Of a stretch of 64,000 nucleotides of DNA, positions 51,792-59,480 are shown in pieces (positions within the stretch are counted from its first letter, which is position 1; each line of letters starts with the position of its first letter). This DNA comes from Streptomyces sp. Act143 (lineage in GTDB: Bacteria > Actinomycetota > Actinomycetes > Streptomycetales > Streptomycetaceae): assembly GCF_003143935.1 (NCBI RefSeq), contig NZ_QFRX01000001.1:7351400-7415399 (forward strand). Direction: 5' to 3'. A model generated the notes under the pieces. That model ran no database searches and was not told the DNA's origin. It was given only the letters and a program-made list of their open reading frames with translations. Made by a program: the position numbers and the translations under genes.

Positions 51792-53879
51792 TCAGGACCC
51801 GACCGCCTCCACCCGCACCGCGCACGTCTTGAACTCCGGCATGCGGGACGTCGGGTCGAGGGCCGGGTTGGTGAGGGTGTTCGCGCGGCCCTCGCCGGGC
51901 CAGTGGAAGGGCATGAAGACCGTGTCCGGGCGGATGCCGGTGGTGATCCGGGCCGGTGCCACCGCCCGGCCGCGCCGCGACACCACCGCCACCGGATCGC
52001 CCTCCGCGGCGCCGAGCCGGGCCGCGAGCCGAGGGTGCAGCTCCACGAACGGACCGGGCGCGGCGGCGTTCAGCTCGTCCACCCGGCGGGTCTGGGCGCC
52101 GGACTGGTACTGGGCGACGACCCGGCCGGTCGTCAGCAGCACCGGGTACTCGTCATCCGGCTCCTCCGCCGAGGGCCGGTGCGAGACCGGTGCGAAGCGA
52201 GCGCGGCCGTCGTCGGTGGCGAAGCGGTCCAGGAAGAGGCGGGGGGTGCCGGGGTGCGCGTCACTGTCACTGTCCTGTGCGGGGCAGGGCCAGAACACCC
52301 CGTTCTCCTCGGCCAGTCGGCGGTAGGTGATCCCGGAGTAGTCCGCGACCCCGCCCGCGCTGGCCCGGCGCAGCTCCTCGAAGACTTCCTCGGGGTCGGT
52401 CGGGAAGCCCTTCTCCACCCCGAGCCGGTCGGCCAGTTCGCGCAGGACCTCCAGGTCGCTGCGGACACCTTCGGGCGGGGTGATCGCCTGTCGGCGCAGC
52501 AGCACCCTGCCCTCCAGGTTGGTCGTCGTCCCCGTCTCCTCGGCCCACTGCGTGACCGGCAGGACGACATCGGCGAGCGCGGCGGTCTCCGACAGCACCA
52601 CATCGCACACGGCCAGGAAATCGAGGGACTTGATCCGCTCCTCGATGTGCGCGGCCCGCGGCGCCGACACCACCGGGTTGGAGCCCATCAGCAGCAGCGA
52701 CCTGATGTCCGTGCCCAGCGCGTCCAGCAACTCGTAGGCGCTGCGCCCCGGCCCGGGCAGCGAGTCCGGGTCCACGCCCCACACCTCGGCGACATGCCGG
52801 CGCGCGGCCGGGTCGTCGAGCTTGCGGTAGCCGGGCAACTGGTCGGCCTTCTGGCCGTGTTCGCGCCCGCCCTGTCCATTGCCCTGCCCGGTGAGACAGC
52901 CGTACCCGGACAGCGGCTTGCCCGCGCGCCCGGTGGCCAGGCACAGGTTGATCCACGCGCCGACGGTGTCCGTGCCCTTGGACTGCTGCTCGGGGCCGCG
53001 CGCGGTCAGTACCATCGCGGCCTCCGGCTCGCAGAACATCCGCACCGCTTCCCGCAGTTGGGGGACCGGCACGCCGGTGATCCGTTCCACGTACTCCGGC
53101 CAGTGCGCCATCGCCGCGGCCCGCGCCTCCTCCCAGCCGGCGGTGCGCTCGGTGACGTACGCCTCGTCGACTCGCCCCTCGGCGACGATCAGGTGCAACA
53201 GGCCAAGGGCCAGGGCGAGATCGGTGCCGGGGCGCGGCATCAGATGCAGGTCGGCCTGGTCGGCGGTCTTCGTGCGGCGCGGGTCGACGACGATCAGAGT
53301 GCCGCCGTTCTCCTTGAGCTCGGTGAAGAAGCGCAGCGACGGCGGCATGGTCTCGGCGAGGTTGGAGCCGACGAGGATCACGCACCCGGTCCTCGGGATG
53401 TCCTCCAGCGGGAACGGCAGCCCGCGGTCCAGGCCGAACGCCTTGATGCCGCCGGCCGCGGCCGAGGACATGCAGAAGCGGCCGTTGTAGTCGATCTGCG
53501 AGGTGCCGAGGACGACCCGGGCGAACTTGCCCAGCGTGTACGCCTTCTCGTTCGTCAGGCCGCCCCCGCCGAACACCCCGCACGCGTCCGGACCATGCTC
53601 CGCACGCGTACGCAGCAGCCCCTCGGCGATCCGGTCCAGCGCCTCGTCCCACGTCGCGGGCACCAGAGTGCCCCCGGAGCGCACCAACGGGGAGGTCAGG
53701 CGGACGCTCGACGAGAGCACCGCGGGCGCCGTACGGCCCTTGCCGCACAGCGCCCCCCGGTTCACCGGGAAGTCCGCGCGCTCGGTCACCGCCACGCCCC
53801 CGTCCGGGACGGGCGTGAGATTCATCCCGCACTGCAGGGCGCAGTAGGGGCAGTGGGTGGGAGTCGCGGAGTTCTGCAT
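51792..53879 (-). CDS. nasA: Assimilatory nitrate reductase catalytic subunit
   Basis: A molybdopterin oxidoreductase of 695 residues that reduces nitrate to nitrite in the cytoplasm. The N-terminal [4Fe-4S] site uses C10-x2-C13-x3-C17 and C45 (L-C-G-K-G). Next come the Mo-cofactor domains (R-F-C-M-S-S-A-A-A-G, G-S-N-L-A-E-T-M-P, G-S-N-P-V-V-S-A-P) and the C-terminal dinucleotide-binding domain (T-G-R-V-V-A-Q-Y-Q-S-G). No twin-arginine signal and no reductase domain, so electrons must come from a partner. A GlnR-type box lies 24 nt upstream. Confidence 0.93.
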   Translation of the reverse strand: MQNSATPTHCPYCALQCGMNLTPVPDGGVAVTERADFPVNRGALCGKGRTAPAVLSSSVRLTSPLVRSGGTLVPATWDEALDRIAEGLLRTRAEHGPDACGVFGGGGLTNEKAYTLGKFARVVLGTSQIDYNGRFCMSSAAAGGIKAFGLDRGLPFPLEDIPRTGCVILVGSNLAETMPPSLRFFTELKENGGTLIVVDPRRTKTADQADLHLMPRPGTDLALALGLLHLIVAEGRVDEAYVTERTAGWEEARAAAMAHWPEYVERITGVPVPQLREAVRMFCEPEAAMVLTARGPEQQSKGTDTVGAWINLCLATGRAGKPLSGYGCLTGQGNGQGGREHGQKADQLPGYRKLDDPAARRHVAEVWGVDPDSLPGPGRSAYELLDALGTDIRSLLLMGSNPVVSAPRAAHIEERIKSLDFLAVCDVVLSETAALADVVLPVTQWAEETGTTTNLEGRVLLRRQAITPPEGVRSDLEVLRELADRLGVEKGFPTDPEEVFEELRRASAGGVADYSGITYRRLAEENGVFWPCPAQDSDSDAHPGTPRLFLDRFATDDGRARFAPVSHRPSAEEPDDEYPVLLTTGRVVAQYQSGAQTRRVDELNAAAPGPFVELHPRLAARLGAAEGDPVAVVSRRGRAVAPARITTGIRPDTVFMPFHWPGEGRANTLTNPALDPTSRMPEFKTCAVRVEAVGS

Positions 53880-53902
53880 GCCTTTCAGCGTGCTTCCGCC
53901 GT

Positions 53903-53940
53903 GTTACGTGCGCGGCGGCGCCCTGTTACGCGGCCGGGAC
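53903..53940. promoter_or_regulatory. GlnR box of nasA
   Basis: Plus strand: GTTAC-n6-GGCGG-n6-GTTAC-n6-GGGAC. Both gTnAc blocks are perfect and 22 bp apart with exact 6-nt spacers; the GaAAc blocks are degenerate. It ends 24 nt before the nasA ATG, the same distance as the nirB box. GlnR control of nasA is known in Streptomyces. Confidence 0.7.
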
Positions 53941-54062
53941 GGCGACCTCCCCGCCGGGCGCCGGCCGCCGTGAGGCCGTCGGCCCCGCCCCTGTTCAGGC
54001 GCACAGGCGGCCACCCCTGAGTCGCCGCAGACCGGGGCTGAAGTTGCCTGTGTTGTGAAAGA

Positions 54063-54076
54063 CGCCACATGTGGCG
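54063..54076. promoter_or_regulatory. 14-bp perfect palindrome upstream of the adenylation operon
   Basis: CGCCACATGTGGCG, 28 bp upstream of the promoter-like -35 at 54105. A possible operator; no adjacent regulator gene suggests which protein binds. Confidence 0.5.
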
Positions 54077-54104
54077 CGTTCCGTAGTTGGCCGGTCACGC
54101 CTAG

Positions 54105-54132
54105 TTGAGAGTTGAAAAACTGGGGTTACAGT
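54105..54132 (+). promoter_or_regulatory. Promoter candidate of the adenylation operon
   Basis: TTGAGA (54105-54110), 16-bp spacer, TACAGT (54127-54132), in an AT-richer stretch. This fits a principal-sigma promoter with a leader of about 65 nt before the ATG at 54202. Confidence 0.5.
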
Positions 54133-54201
54133 CGAGCGCGGATCCAGCTTGGCGCCAGGCCGTCCCTCACGCGAAGAAGCCAGCCAGGAGGTTCCCCCAG
54201 C

Positions 54202-55626
54202 ATGCCTCTGCGCCATCTGAGCCCACGAGACCGGCACCTTTTCCGCGCGTACGGCGCCGGCCCGGCCGTCCCCGTCCCGGACCCGCTCCTGCACAGGGCC
54301 GTCGAACGCCGGGCCGCCGCCGCCCCGCACGCCGTCGCCGCCGAACACCTCGGCGCCCGGATCACGTACGGCGAACTCGACCGGTACGCCGACGCCCTCG
54401 CCGCCCGGCTGATCCGCCAGGGCGTACGTCCCGGCGACCACGTCGTCCGCACCGCCCGCACCCGCGTCGTCGTCACCGTCGCCGAGCACGCCCACCGGGT
54501 GCCGCTGCCGCCCGGCCACCACCTGATCACCCTCGACGAGCCACTGCCGTACATCCCCGGCCCCCGCCTCCCGCGACAGCCCCGCCGAACGGTCCCCGTG
54601 AGCCCCGACGACGGCTGCTACGTCCTGTTCACCTCGGGCACCACCGGCCGCCCCAACGGTGTGAAGGTCACCCACCGCAACGTCGCCAACATCCTGCTCA
54701 CCGCCCCCGGCGACCTCGGCATCCGCCCCGGGGACCGGGTCGCCCAGCTCCTCAACATCGCCTTCGACATGGCCGCCTGGGAGATCCTCGGCTGCCTCGC
54801 CCACGGCGGCACCCTCGTCATCCGCGGCAAGGACATCGCGGCGGCGGCCCGGACGGCCGACGTCCTCGTCGCCACCCCGACGGTCCTGTCCGGCATCGAC
54901 CCGGCCGCCTGTCCCCGCGTCCGCACGGTCGCCGTGGCGGGGGAGCCCTGCCCCCGCCCGCTCGCCGACCGCTGGGCGCGCCGGGCGGTTTTCCACAACT
55001 GCTGCGGCCCGACGGAGACGACCATCGTCAACACCATGAGCCGCCACGACCCCGCCGCCCCGCTCCTCACCATCGGCCGCCCCACCCCCAACAACACGGT
55101 CTACGTCCTCGACGCCGACCGCCGCCCCCTGCCCATCGGAGAGGTCGGCGAGATGTGGGCGGGCGGCGACTGCGTCTCGGCCGGCTACCTGGGCAATGAC
55201 GCCCTCAACGCCGAGCGCTACGCCCCCGACCCCTTCCTGGGCGGCGACCGCCGCATGTTCCGCACCCGCGACCTCGGCCGCTGGACCGCCGACGGCGAAC
55301 TCGAACACCTCGGCCGCACCGACGACCAGGTCAAGGTGCGCGGCTTCCGCGTCGAACTCGACTCCGTCTCCTCGGTCCTGGAGTCGGTCGACGGCTGCGT
55401 CCGCGCGGTGACCCTGAAGCGGGACGCCCGCACCCTCGTCGCCTTCGTCACCCCGGCGGACGTCGACCCCGACCGGGCCCGGCGCGCGGTGGCGGACGCG
55501 CTGCCGTACTACTGCGTCCCCGAGCGCGTCCTGCCCCTGACGCGGTTGCCGGAGACCGACCGCGGCAAGATCGACAAACCGGCGCTGCTGCGGCTGGCCG
55601 AGCAGCATCCGGCGGTGTCCCGATGA
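54202..55626 (+). CDS. Stand-alone adenylate-forming enzyme (NRPS adenylation-like), lacking core A2
   Basis: A 474-residue AMP-binding protein, expected to activate a carboxylic or amino acid as acyl-AMP. NRPS core motifs seen: A1-like I-T-Y-G-E-L-D, A3 L-F-T-S-G-T-T-G-R-P-N-G-V, A4-like F-D-M-A-A-W-E, A5 N-C-C-G-P-T-E-T-T, A7 F-R-T-R-D-L-G-R-W, A8 R-T-D-D-Q-V-K-V-R-G-F-R-V-E-L and A10 D-R-G-K-I-D-K. The A2 region (usually L-K-A-G-x-A-Y-V-P) is absent, and the A1-A3 distance is about 40 residues short. There is no carrier or condensation domain. It is co-translated with the next gene (ATGA overlap). Good AGGAGG before the ATG. Confidence 0.82.
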   Translation: MPLRHLSPRDRHLFRAYGAGPAVPVPDPLLHRAVERRAAAAPHAVAAEHLGARITYGELDRYADALAARLIRQGVRPGDHVVRTARTRVVVTVAEHAHRVPLPPGHHLITLDEPLPYIPGPRLPRQPRRTVPVSPDDGCYVLFTSGTTGRPNGVKVTHRNVANILLTAPGDLGIRPGDRVAQLLNIAFDMAAWEILGCLAHGGTLVIRGKDIAAAARTADVLVATPTVLSGIDPAACPRVRTVAVAGEPCPRPLADRWARRAVFHNCCGPTETTIVNTMSRHDPAAPLLTIGRPTPNNTVYVLDADRRPLPIGEVGEMWAGGDCVSAGYLGNDALNAERYAPDPFLGGDRRMFRTRDLGRWTADGELEHLGRTDDQVKVRGFRVELDSVSSVLESVDGCVRAVTLKRDARTLVAFVTPADVDPDRARRAVADALPYYCVPERVLPLTRLPETDRGKIDKPALLRLAEQHPAVSR

Positions 55627-56870
55627 CGACCTCGCTGGAGCGGCGGGCCGCGGACCTGCCCCCGCTCACCTCACCCCTGCGCCGCCTGTTCAAACACCCC
55701 CGCCTGATGCACTACAACCGCCTGTGGGCGCTGGTCCTCCTGGTCAACGGGCTTTTCCTGTGGACGAGTTGGGAGCCGACCACCCGCACCGCGGGCCACG
55801 CGGCGCTGGCGAACCTCGCCCTGGCCGTCCTCGTCCGCCAGCAGTACGTCATCAACCTCTTGTTCCGGCTGGCCACTTGGGCGCCGACGAGCTGGCCGCT
55901 GAAGGTCCGCTGGACGCTGGGGAAGGTGTACCACTTCGGTGGCCTGCACGTCGGCGGGGCGGCAGCGGGTACGGCCTGGTTCCTGGCGGCGGTGATCAGC
56001 GCACCCGACACCCGGCAGGCCGTGGTGGGCTGGGCGCTCCTGACCCTGCTGGCCCTCGTCGTCGGCACCGCCCTGCCCCCCTTCCGCTCCCGCCGTCACG
56101 ACCACTTCGAGAAGATCCACCGCTTCGGCGGCTGGGCGGCCCTGGCCCTGTTCTGGACGCACACCCTCCTGTCCGGCCCCGGCCCGGTGGAGGTGACGGT
56201 CCTGTCGGTCGTCACCTTCAGCGTGGCCCTGCCCTGGCTGCGGCTGCGCAAGGTCGCCGTACGCCTCGAACGCCCCTCCCCGCACGTCGTGCTGGCCCGC
56301 TTCGACCACGGCGAGACCCCGTTCGCGGGCTCCTCCACGGCGATCAGCCGCAGCCCCCTCAAGGAGTGGCACTCCTTCGCGAACGTCCCCGCCCCCGGCG
56401 AGCCGGGCTTCCGCCTGACGATCTCCCGGGCGGGCGACTGGACGGGCGCCTTCATCGACGACCTGCCGGCACGGGTCTGGGTCAAGGGCATCACCACGGC
56501 CGGAGTCGCCAACATCGAGACCCTGTTCACCAAGGTCGTCTACGTCGCGACCGGCAGCGGAATCGGCCCCTGCCTGCCCCATCTGCTCGCCGCCGAGGTC
56601 CCCTCCCGCCTGGTCTGGGCGACCCGCGACCCGCGCACCACCTACGGCGACGCCCTCGTCGACGAGATCCTCGCCGTCCAGCCGCACGCCCTGGTCTGGG
56701 ACACCTCCCGCCACGGCAAGCCCGACATGGTCCGCCTCGCCTACGAGGCCTACCGCGACTTCGGGGCCGAGGCGGTGATCTGCATCTCCAACAAGAAGCT
56801 CACCTGGCAGGTCGTGCACGGCCTGGAGCGCCGGGGGATTCCGGCGTACGGCGCGATCTGGGACTCGTAG
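55623..56870 (+). CDS. Membrane flavoprotein with ferredoxin-reductase-like domain (TmpA-like)
   Basis: A 415-residue protein. About six membrane helices (residues 30-200) carry several His (V-Y-H-F-G-G-L-H, R-R-H-D-H-F-E-K-I-H, F-W-T-H-T-L-L) that could bind heme as in ferric-reductase-type proteins. A cytoplasmic C-terminal part (about 205-415) has a ferredoxin-NADP-reductase-like nucleotide motif A-T-G-S-G-I-G-P-C-L. From memory this resembles fungal TmpA-type membrane flavoproteins. It sits between the adenylation enzyme and a crotonase, overlapping the first by 4 nt. Electron transfer to the activated substrate is inferred only. Confidence 0.7.
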   Translation: MTTSLERRAADLPPLTSPLRRLFKHPRLMHYNRLWALVLLVNGLFLWTSWEPTTRTAGHAALANLALAVLVRQQYVINLLFRLATWAPTSWPLKVRWTLGKVYHFGGLHVGGAAAGTAWFLAAVISAPDTRQAVVGWALLTLLALVVGTALPPFRSRRHDHFEKIHRFGGWAALALFWTHTLLSGPGPVEVTVLSVVTFSVALPWLRLRKVAVRLERPSPHVVLARFDHGETPFAGSSTAISRSPLKEWHSFANVPAPGEPGFRLTISRAGDWTGAFIDDLPARVWVKGITTAGVANIETLFTKVVYVATGSGIGPCLPHLLAAEVPSRLVWATRDPRTTYGDALVDEILAVQPHALVWDTSRHGKPDMVRLAYEAYRDFGAEAVICISNKKLTWQVVHGLERRGIPAYGAIWDS

Positions 56871-56882
56871 AAGGGGATGCGC

Positions 56883-57650
56883 ATGAACAACCTGAAGCTC
56901 GAACGCGACGGCGCCGTGGTGACCGTACGCCTGCACCGCCCGCACGTCCGCAACGCGCTCAGCGCCGAACTGCTTGCCGAACTCCTGGCGGCCCTGCGCC
57001 CGTTGGACACGGACCCCGAGGTCGGCTGCGTGGTCGTCACCGGCTCCGAGCGGTGCTTCGCGGCCGGCGCCGACATCAGGGAGATGGCCGCTATGACGGC
57101 CGTCGACATGGTGGCGGAGGACTGGTTCTCGGCCTGGGAGGAGTTCGCCGACCTGCGCACCCCGAAGATCGCCGCCGTCAACGGGACCGCGCTGGGCGGC
57201 GGTTGCGAGCTGGCGATGATGTGCGACCTGGTGATCGCGGGGGAGTCGGCGGTGTTCGGCCAGCCGGAGATCAAGCTGGGCGTCATCCCCGGCATCGGCG
57301 GCACCCAGCGCCTCACCCGCCTGATCGGCCGCGCCAAGGCGATGGACCTGGTCCTCACCGGCCGCACGATGGACGCGCGGGAGGCGGAGAGCGCGGGCCT
57401 CGTGTCCAGAGTGGTCCCTGACGACCGGACCCTCCCCGAGGCCCTCGCGGCGGCGCGGACGATCGCCTCCTACGGACGCACGGCCGTCAGAGCGGCCCGC
57501 GAATGCGTCGACCGGTCCCTCGAAACCGGCCTGCGCGACGGCATCCGCTTCGAACGCCGGGTGTTCCACGCCCTGTTCGCCACCCACGACCAGAAGGAGG
57601 GCATGACCGCCTTCCTGGAGAAACGCGCGCCCCGCTTCACCGGCCGCTAG
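56883..57650 (+). CDS. Enoyl-CoA hydratase/isomerase (crotonase) family protein
   Basis: A 255-residue crotonase. The oxyanion-hole segments are F-A-A-G-A-D-I-R-E-M and N-G-T-A-L-G-G-G-C-E-L-A-M-M-C-D, and F-G-Q-P-E-I-K-L-G-V-I-P-G-I-G-G carries the catalytic Glu of hydratases. R-K-like residues at the C-terminus are normal. AAGGGG ends 6 nt before the ATG at 56883; an ATG at 56877 is too close to it. Third gene of the adenylation/flavoprotein operon (12-nt gap), so it may act on the same acyl substrate. Overlaps the convergent SanA-like gene by 14 nt. Confidence 0.88.
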   Translation: MNNLKLERDGAVVTVRLHRPHVRNALSAELLAELLAALRPLDTDPEVGCVVVTGSERCFAAGADIREMAAMTAVDMVAEDWFSAWEEFADLRTPKIAAVNGTALGGGCELAMMCDLVIAGESAVFGQPEIKLGVIPGIGGTQRLTRLIGRAKAMDLVLTGRTMDAREAESAGLVSRVVPDDRTLPEALAAARTIASYGRTAVRAARECVDRSLETGLRDGIRFERRVFHALFATHDQKEGMTAFLEKRAPRFTGR

Positions 57651-58314
57651 CTAGCGCCTTGCGCACCCCCGGTTCCTCGGGCCCGAGGAACCGGGGATCG
57701 GGCTCGAAGACCGCGTCCAGGGCCGCCTTGCCGGCCGCGAAGATCTCCCGCGTACCGCCGTAGTACCAGGTCACGTCGTGCTTGGCGTCGACCCCGACCC
57801 CGTACGACGTCACGCCCGCCGCCTCGCACAGCGCGACCGCCCGCCGGATGTGGAACCCCTGGCTGATCAGCACGGCCTTGTCCACACCGAAGATCTTCTT
57901 GGCCCGCACGCAGGAGTCCCAGGTGTCGAACCCGGCGTAGTCGCTGACGATCCGCCCGTCGGGAACCCCGTGCTTCGTCAGATACGCCCGCATCGCGTCC
58001 GGCTCGTCGTAGTCCTCCCGGCTGTTGTCACCGGTGACGAGGACGACTTCGATACGGCCCTCCCGGTACAGCTTCGCCGCCGCGTCCAGCCGGTGCGCCA
58101 GATACGGGGACGGCTCCCCGTCCCACAGCCCGGCACCGAAGACGACGGCGACCTCGGTGCGCGGCACGTCCGCGGTGGTGCGCAGCCGGTCGCCCGTGAC
58201 GACGTACATCCAGGTCGCCGGGAGCAGCGCCAGCACGCACCCGGCCATGACGGCCTGCACGAGCCGCCGCTGCCCGGTACGGGTGCGCGGCAGACGGGGT
58301 CGGCGCAGTCTCAC
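57637..58314 (-). CDS. YdcF/SanA-like (DUF218) membrane-anchored protein
   Basis: A 225-residue protein: a basic start, one membrane helix (V-M-A-G-C-V-L-A-L-L-P-A-T-W-M-Y-V), then an extracytoplasmic DUF218 domain with A-V-V-F-G-A-G-L-W-D-G-E-P-S-P, L-V-T-G-D-N, D-Y-A-G-F-D-T-W-D-S-C and L-I-S-Q-G-F-H-I-R-R-A. SanA of enterobacteria influences envelope permeability and vancomycin tolerance; whether that holds here is unknown. GTG start. Confidence 0.82.
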   Translation of the reverse strand: MRLRRPRLPRTRTGQRRLVQAVMAGCVLALLPATWMYVVTGDRLRTTADVPRTEVAVVFGAGLWDGEPSPYLAHRLDAAAKLYREGRIEVVLVTGDNSREDYDEPDAMRAYLTKHGVPDGRIVSDYAGFDTWDSCVRAKKIFGVDKAVLISQGFHIRRAVALCEAAGVTSYGVGVDAKHDVTWYYGGTREIFAAGKAALDAVFEPDPRFLGPEEPGVRKALASGR

Positions 58315-58474
58315 GGGGTCCCTCCCAGGTCGTCCTTCGACAGTCAGGGACGTGGTGCCAGCCCCCGCGGTTCACTCCGGCGCACGTGACCAGCCTCACG
58401 CACGCGAACGAAACCGCAGGTCAGGCCGCCTCACAGCGGCCTCCCACCGCAGCGTGAACCCACGGAAAATCCCC

Positions 58475-58501
58475 GTTATCTTCATGCAACGGGGCGGCAA
58501 C
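58475..58501 (+). promoter_or_regulatory. Possible weak GlnR site before the chelatase gene
   Basis: GTTAT-n6-GCAAC-n6-GCAAC, matching gTnAc-n6-GaAAc-n6-gTnAc with one mismatch per block and exact spacing, 22 nt before the ATG. Such a pattern can arise by chance; the link is that siroheme is needed by NirB. Confidence 0.3.
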
Positions 58502-58523
58502 GTCCCCCCGCCACCATCGGTCC

Positions 58524-59411
58524 ATGACGGCGTCGAGTAATTCGATCGCTCCGCGCGACGAGTCCAAGACGGTCCACTTCGACAGTACGGCGCACCTCAT
58601 GAACCGGATCAGCAGCCAGCTCGCCAGCCAGCTCAGCCTCGTGTCGCTCGACGGCAGGCGGCGCCCCGAACCGCCCGCGCTCGTCGTCGTGGCCCACGGC
58701 AGCCGCGACCCGCGCGCCCTGCGCACCGTACGCGGCCTTCTCGACAAGGTCCGCGACCGGCGGCCCGGCCTGCCGGTCCACCTCGGCCACATCGAGCTCA
58801 ACGAGCCGCTGCTGACCGACACCCTCAAGGCCCTCGGCGACCGCGAGGCGATCCTGGTCCCGCTGCTGCTGAGCCGCGGCTACCACGTCAAGCGGGACAT
58901 CCCGGAGATGGCCGCCGAGACGGACGTACGCGCGCGTGTCGCCCCCGCACTGGGCCCGCACCCGCTTCTGGTGGAGGCCCTGCACGCCCGCCTGGTGGAG
59001 GCGGGCTGGGAGGAGTCCCCGCGGCCGGGGAGCGCGGTGGTGCTGGCGGCGGCGGGTTCGCGTGACCCGGAGTCGAAGGTGGACATGGCGCGGATGGCGG
59101 CTCTGCTGTCGACCCGCCTGGAGGTCCCGGTGGTCCCGGCCTACGCGACGACAGCGGCCCCCACGGTCCCGGCGGCGGTGGAGGCGCTGACGGCCCGAGG
59201 CTACGACCGTGTGGCCATCGCCTCCTACTTCACGGCCCCCGGCCGCTTCGCGACGGAGTGCGCGGAGGCGGCACCGTGGACAGCGTCGGCTCCCCTGGGC
59301 ACGCACCCCGCGATGGCCGACCTGATCCTGCACAGGTACGACCAGATGACGTCCCTGAGGGGCGCGGGGAACTGCGCGACCAGCCACACTCGGCCCGCGG
59401 TCGCCGTGTAA
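58524..59411 (+). CDS. CbiX/SirB-type sirohydrochlorin chelatase-like protein
   Basis: A 295-residue protein with two CbiX-like halves: V-V-V-A-H-G-S-R-D-P-R (about residues 54-64, with the metal-binding His) and V-V-L-A-A-A-G-S-R-D-P-E (His replaced by Ala), and L-V-P-L-L-L-S-R-G-Y-H-V-K-R-D-I-P carrying the second His. Insertion of iron into sirohydrochlorin gives siroheme, the cofactor of NirB, which fits the neighbourhood. The last 15 or so residues (R-G-A-G-N-C-A-T-S-H) are encoded by a dispersed repeat and are probably not functional. Confidence 0.83.
   Translation: MTASSNSIAPRDESKTVHFDSTAHLMNRISSQLASQLSLVSLDGRRRPEPPALVVVAHGSRDPRALRTVRGLLDKVRDRRPGLPVHLGHIELNEPLLTDTLKALGDREAILVPLLLSRGYHVKRDIPEMAAETDVRARVAPALGPHPLLVEALHARLVEAGWEESPRPGSAVVLAAAGSRDPESKVDMARMAALLSTRLEVPVVPAYATTAAPTVPAAVEALTARGYDRVAIASYFTAPGRFATECAEAAPWTASAPLGTHPAMADLILHRYDQMTSLRGAGNCATSHTRPAVAV
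59358..59385. repeat. Dispersed Streptomyces repeat forming a C-terminal tail
   Basis: AGGGGCGCGGGGAACTGCGC followed by GACCAGCC. I recognise it from memory as a very frequent streptomycete intergenic repeat. Here it supplies the in-frame end of the chelatase gene. Its first bases match the repeat at 26899. Confidence 0.6.
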
Positions 59412-59468
59412 CCGCACCCGGCAGACGCAAAGGCGCAACGGCACACCCCAATTGTCACTGCCTGCCCG

Positions 59469-59474
59469 TACTGT
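59469..59474 (+). promoter_or_regulatory. Candidate -10 (TACTGT) for leaderless dgt
   Basis: TACTGT ends 6 nt before the dgt ATG and there is no ribosome-binding site. Confidence 0.45.
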
Positions 59475-59480
59475 CGAGTC

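Larger units (their letters stand above)
53880..54201 (+). other. 322-bp region between nasA and the adenylation gene
   Basis: Divergent promoter region without a coding frame. From left to right: the nasA GlnR box (53903-53940), a GC-rich stretch without obvious structure, a perfect 14-bp palindrome (54063-54076), a promoter-like pair (54105-54132), and a 70-nt leader before the adenylation gene. Confidence 0.6.

Noticed and set aside
54202..57650. Nonribosomal peptide biosynthetic cluster
   Set aside because: Only one adenylation-like protein is present, without carrier, condensation or thioesterase domains, and ordinary metabolic genes lie on both sides. It is better treated as a small separate operon.
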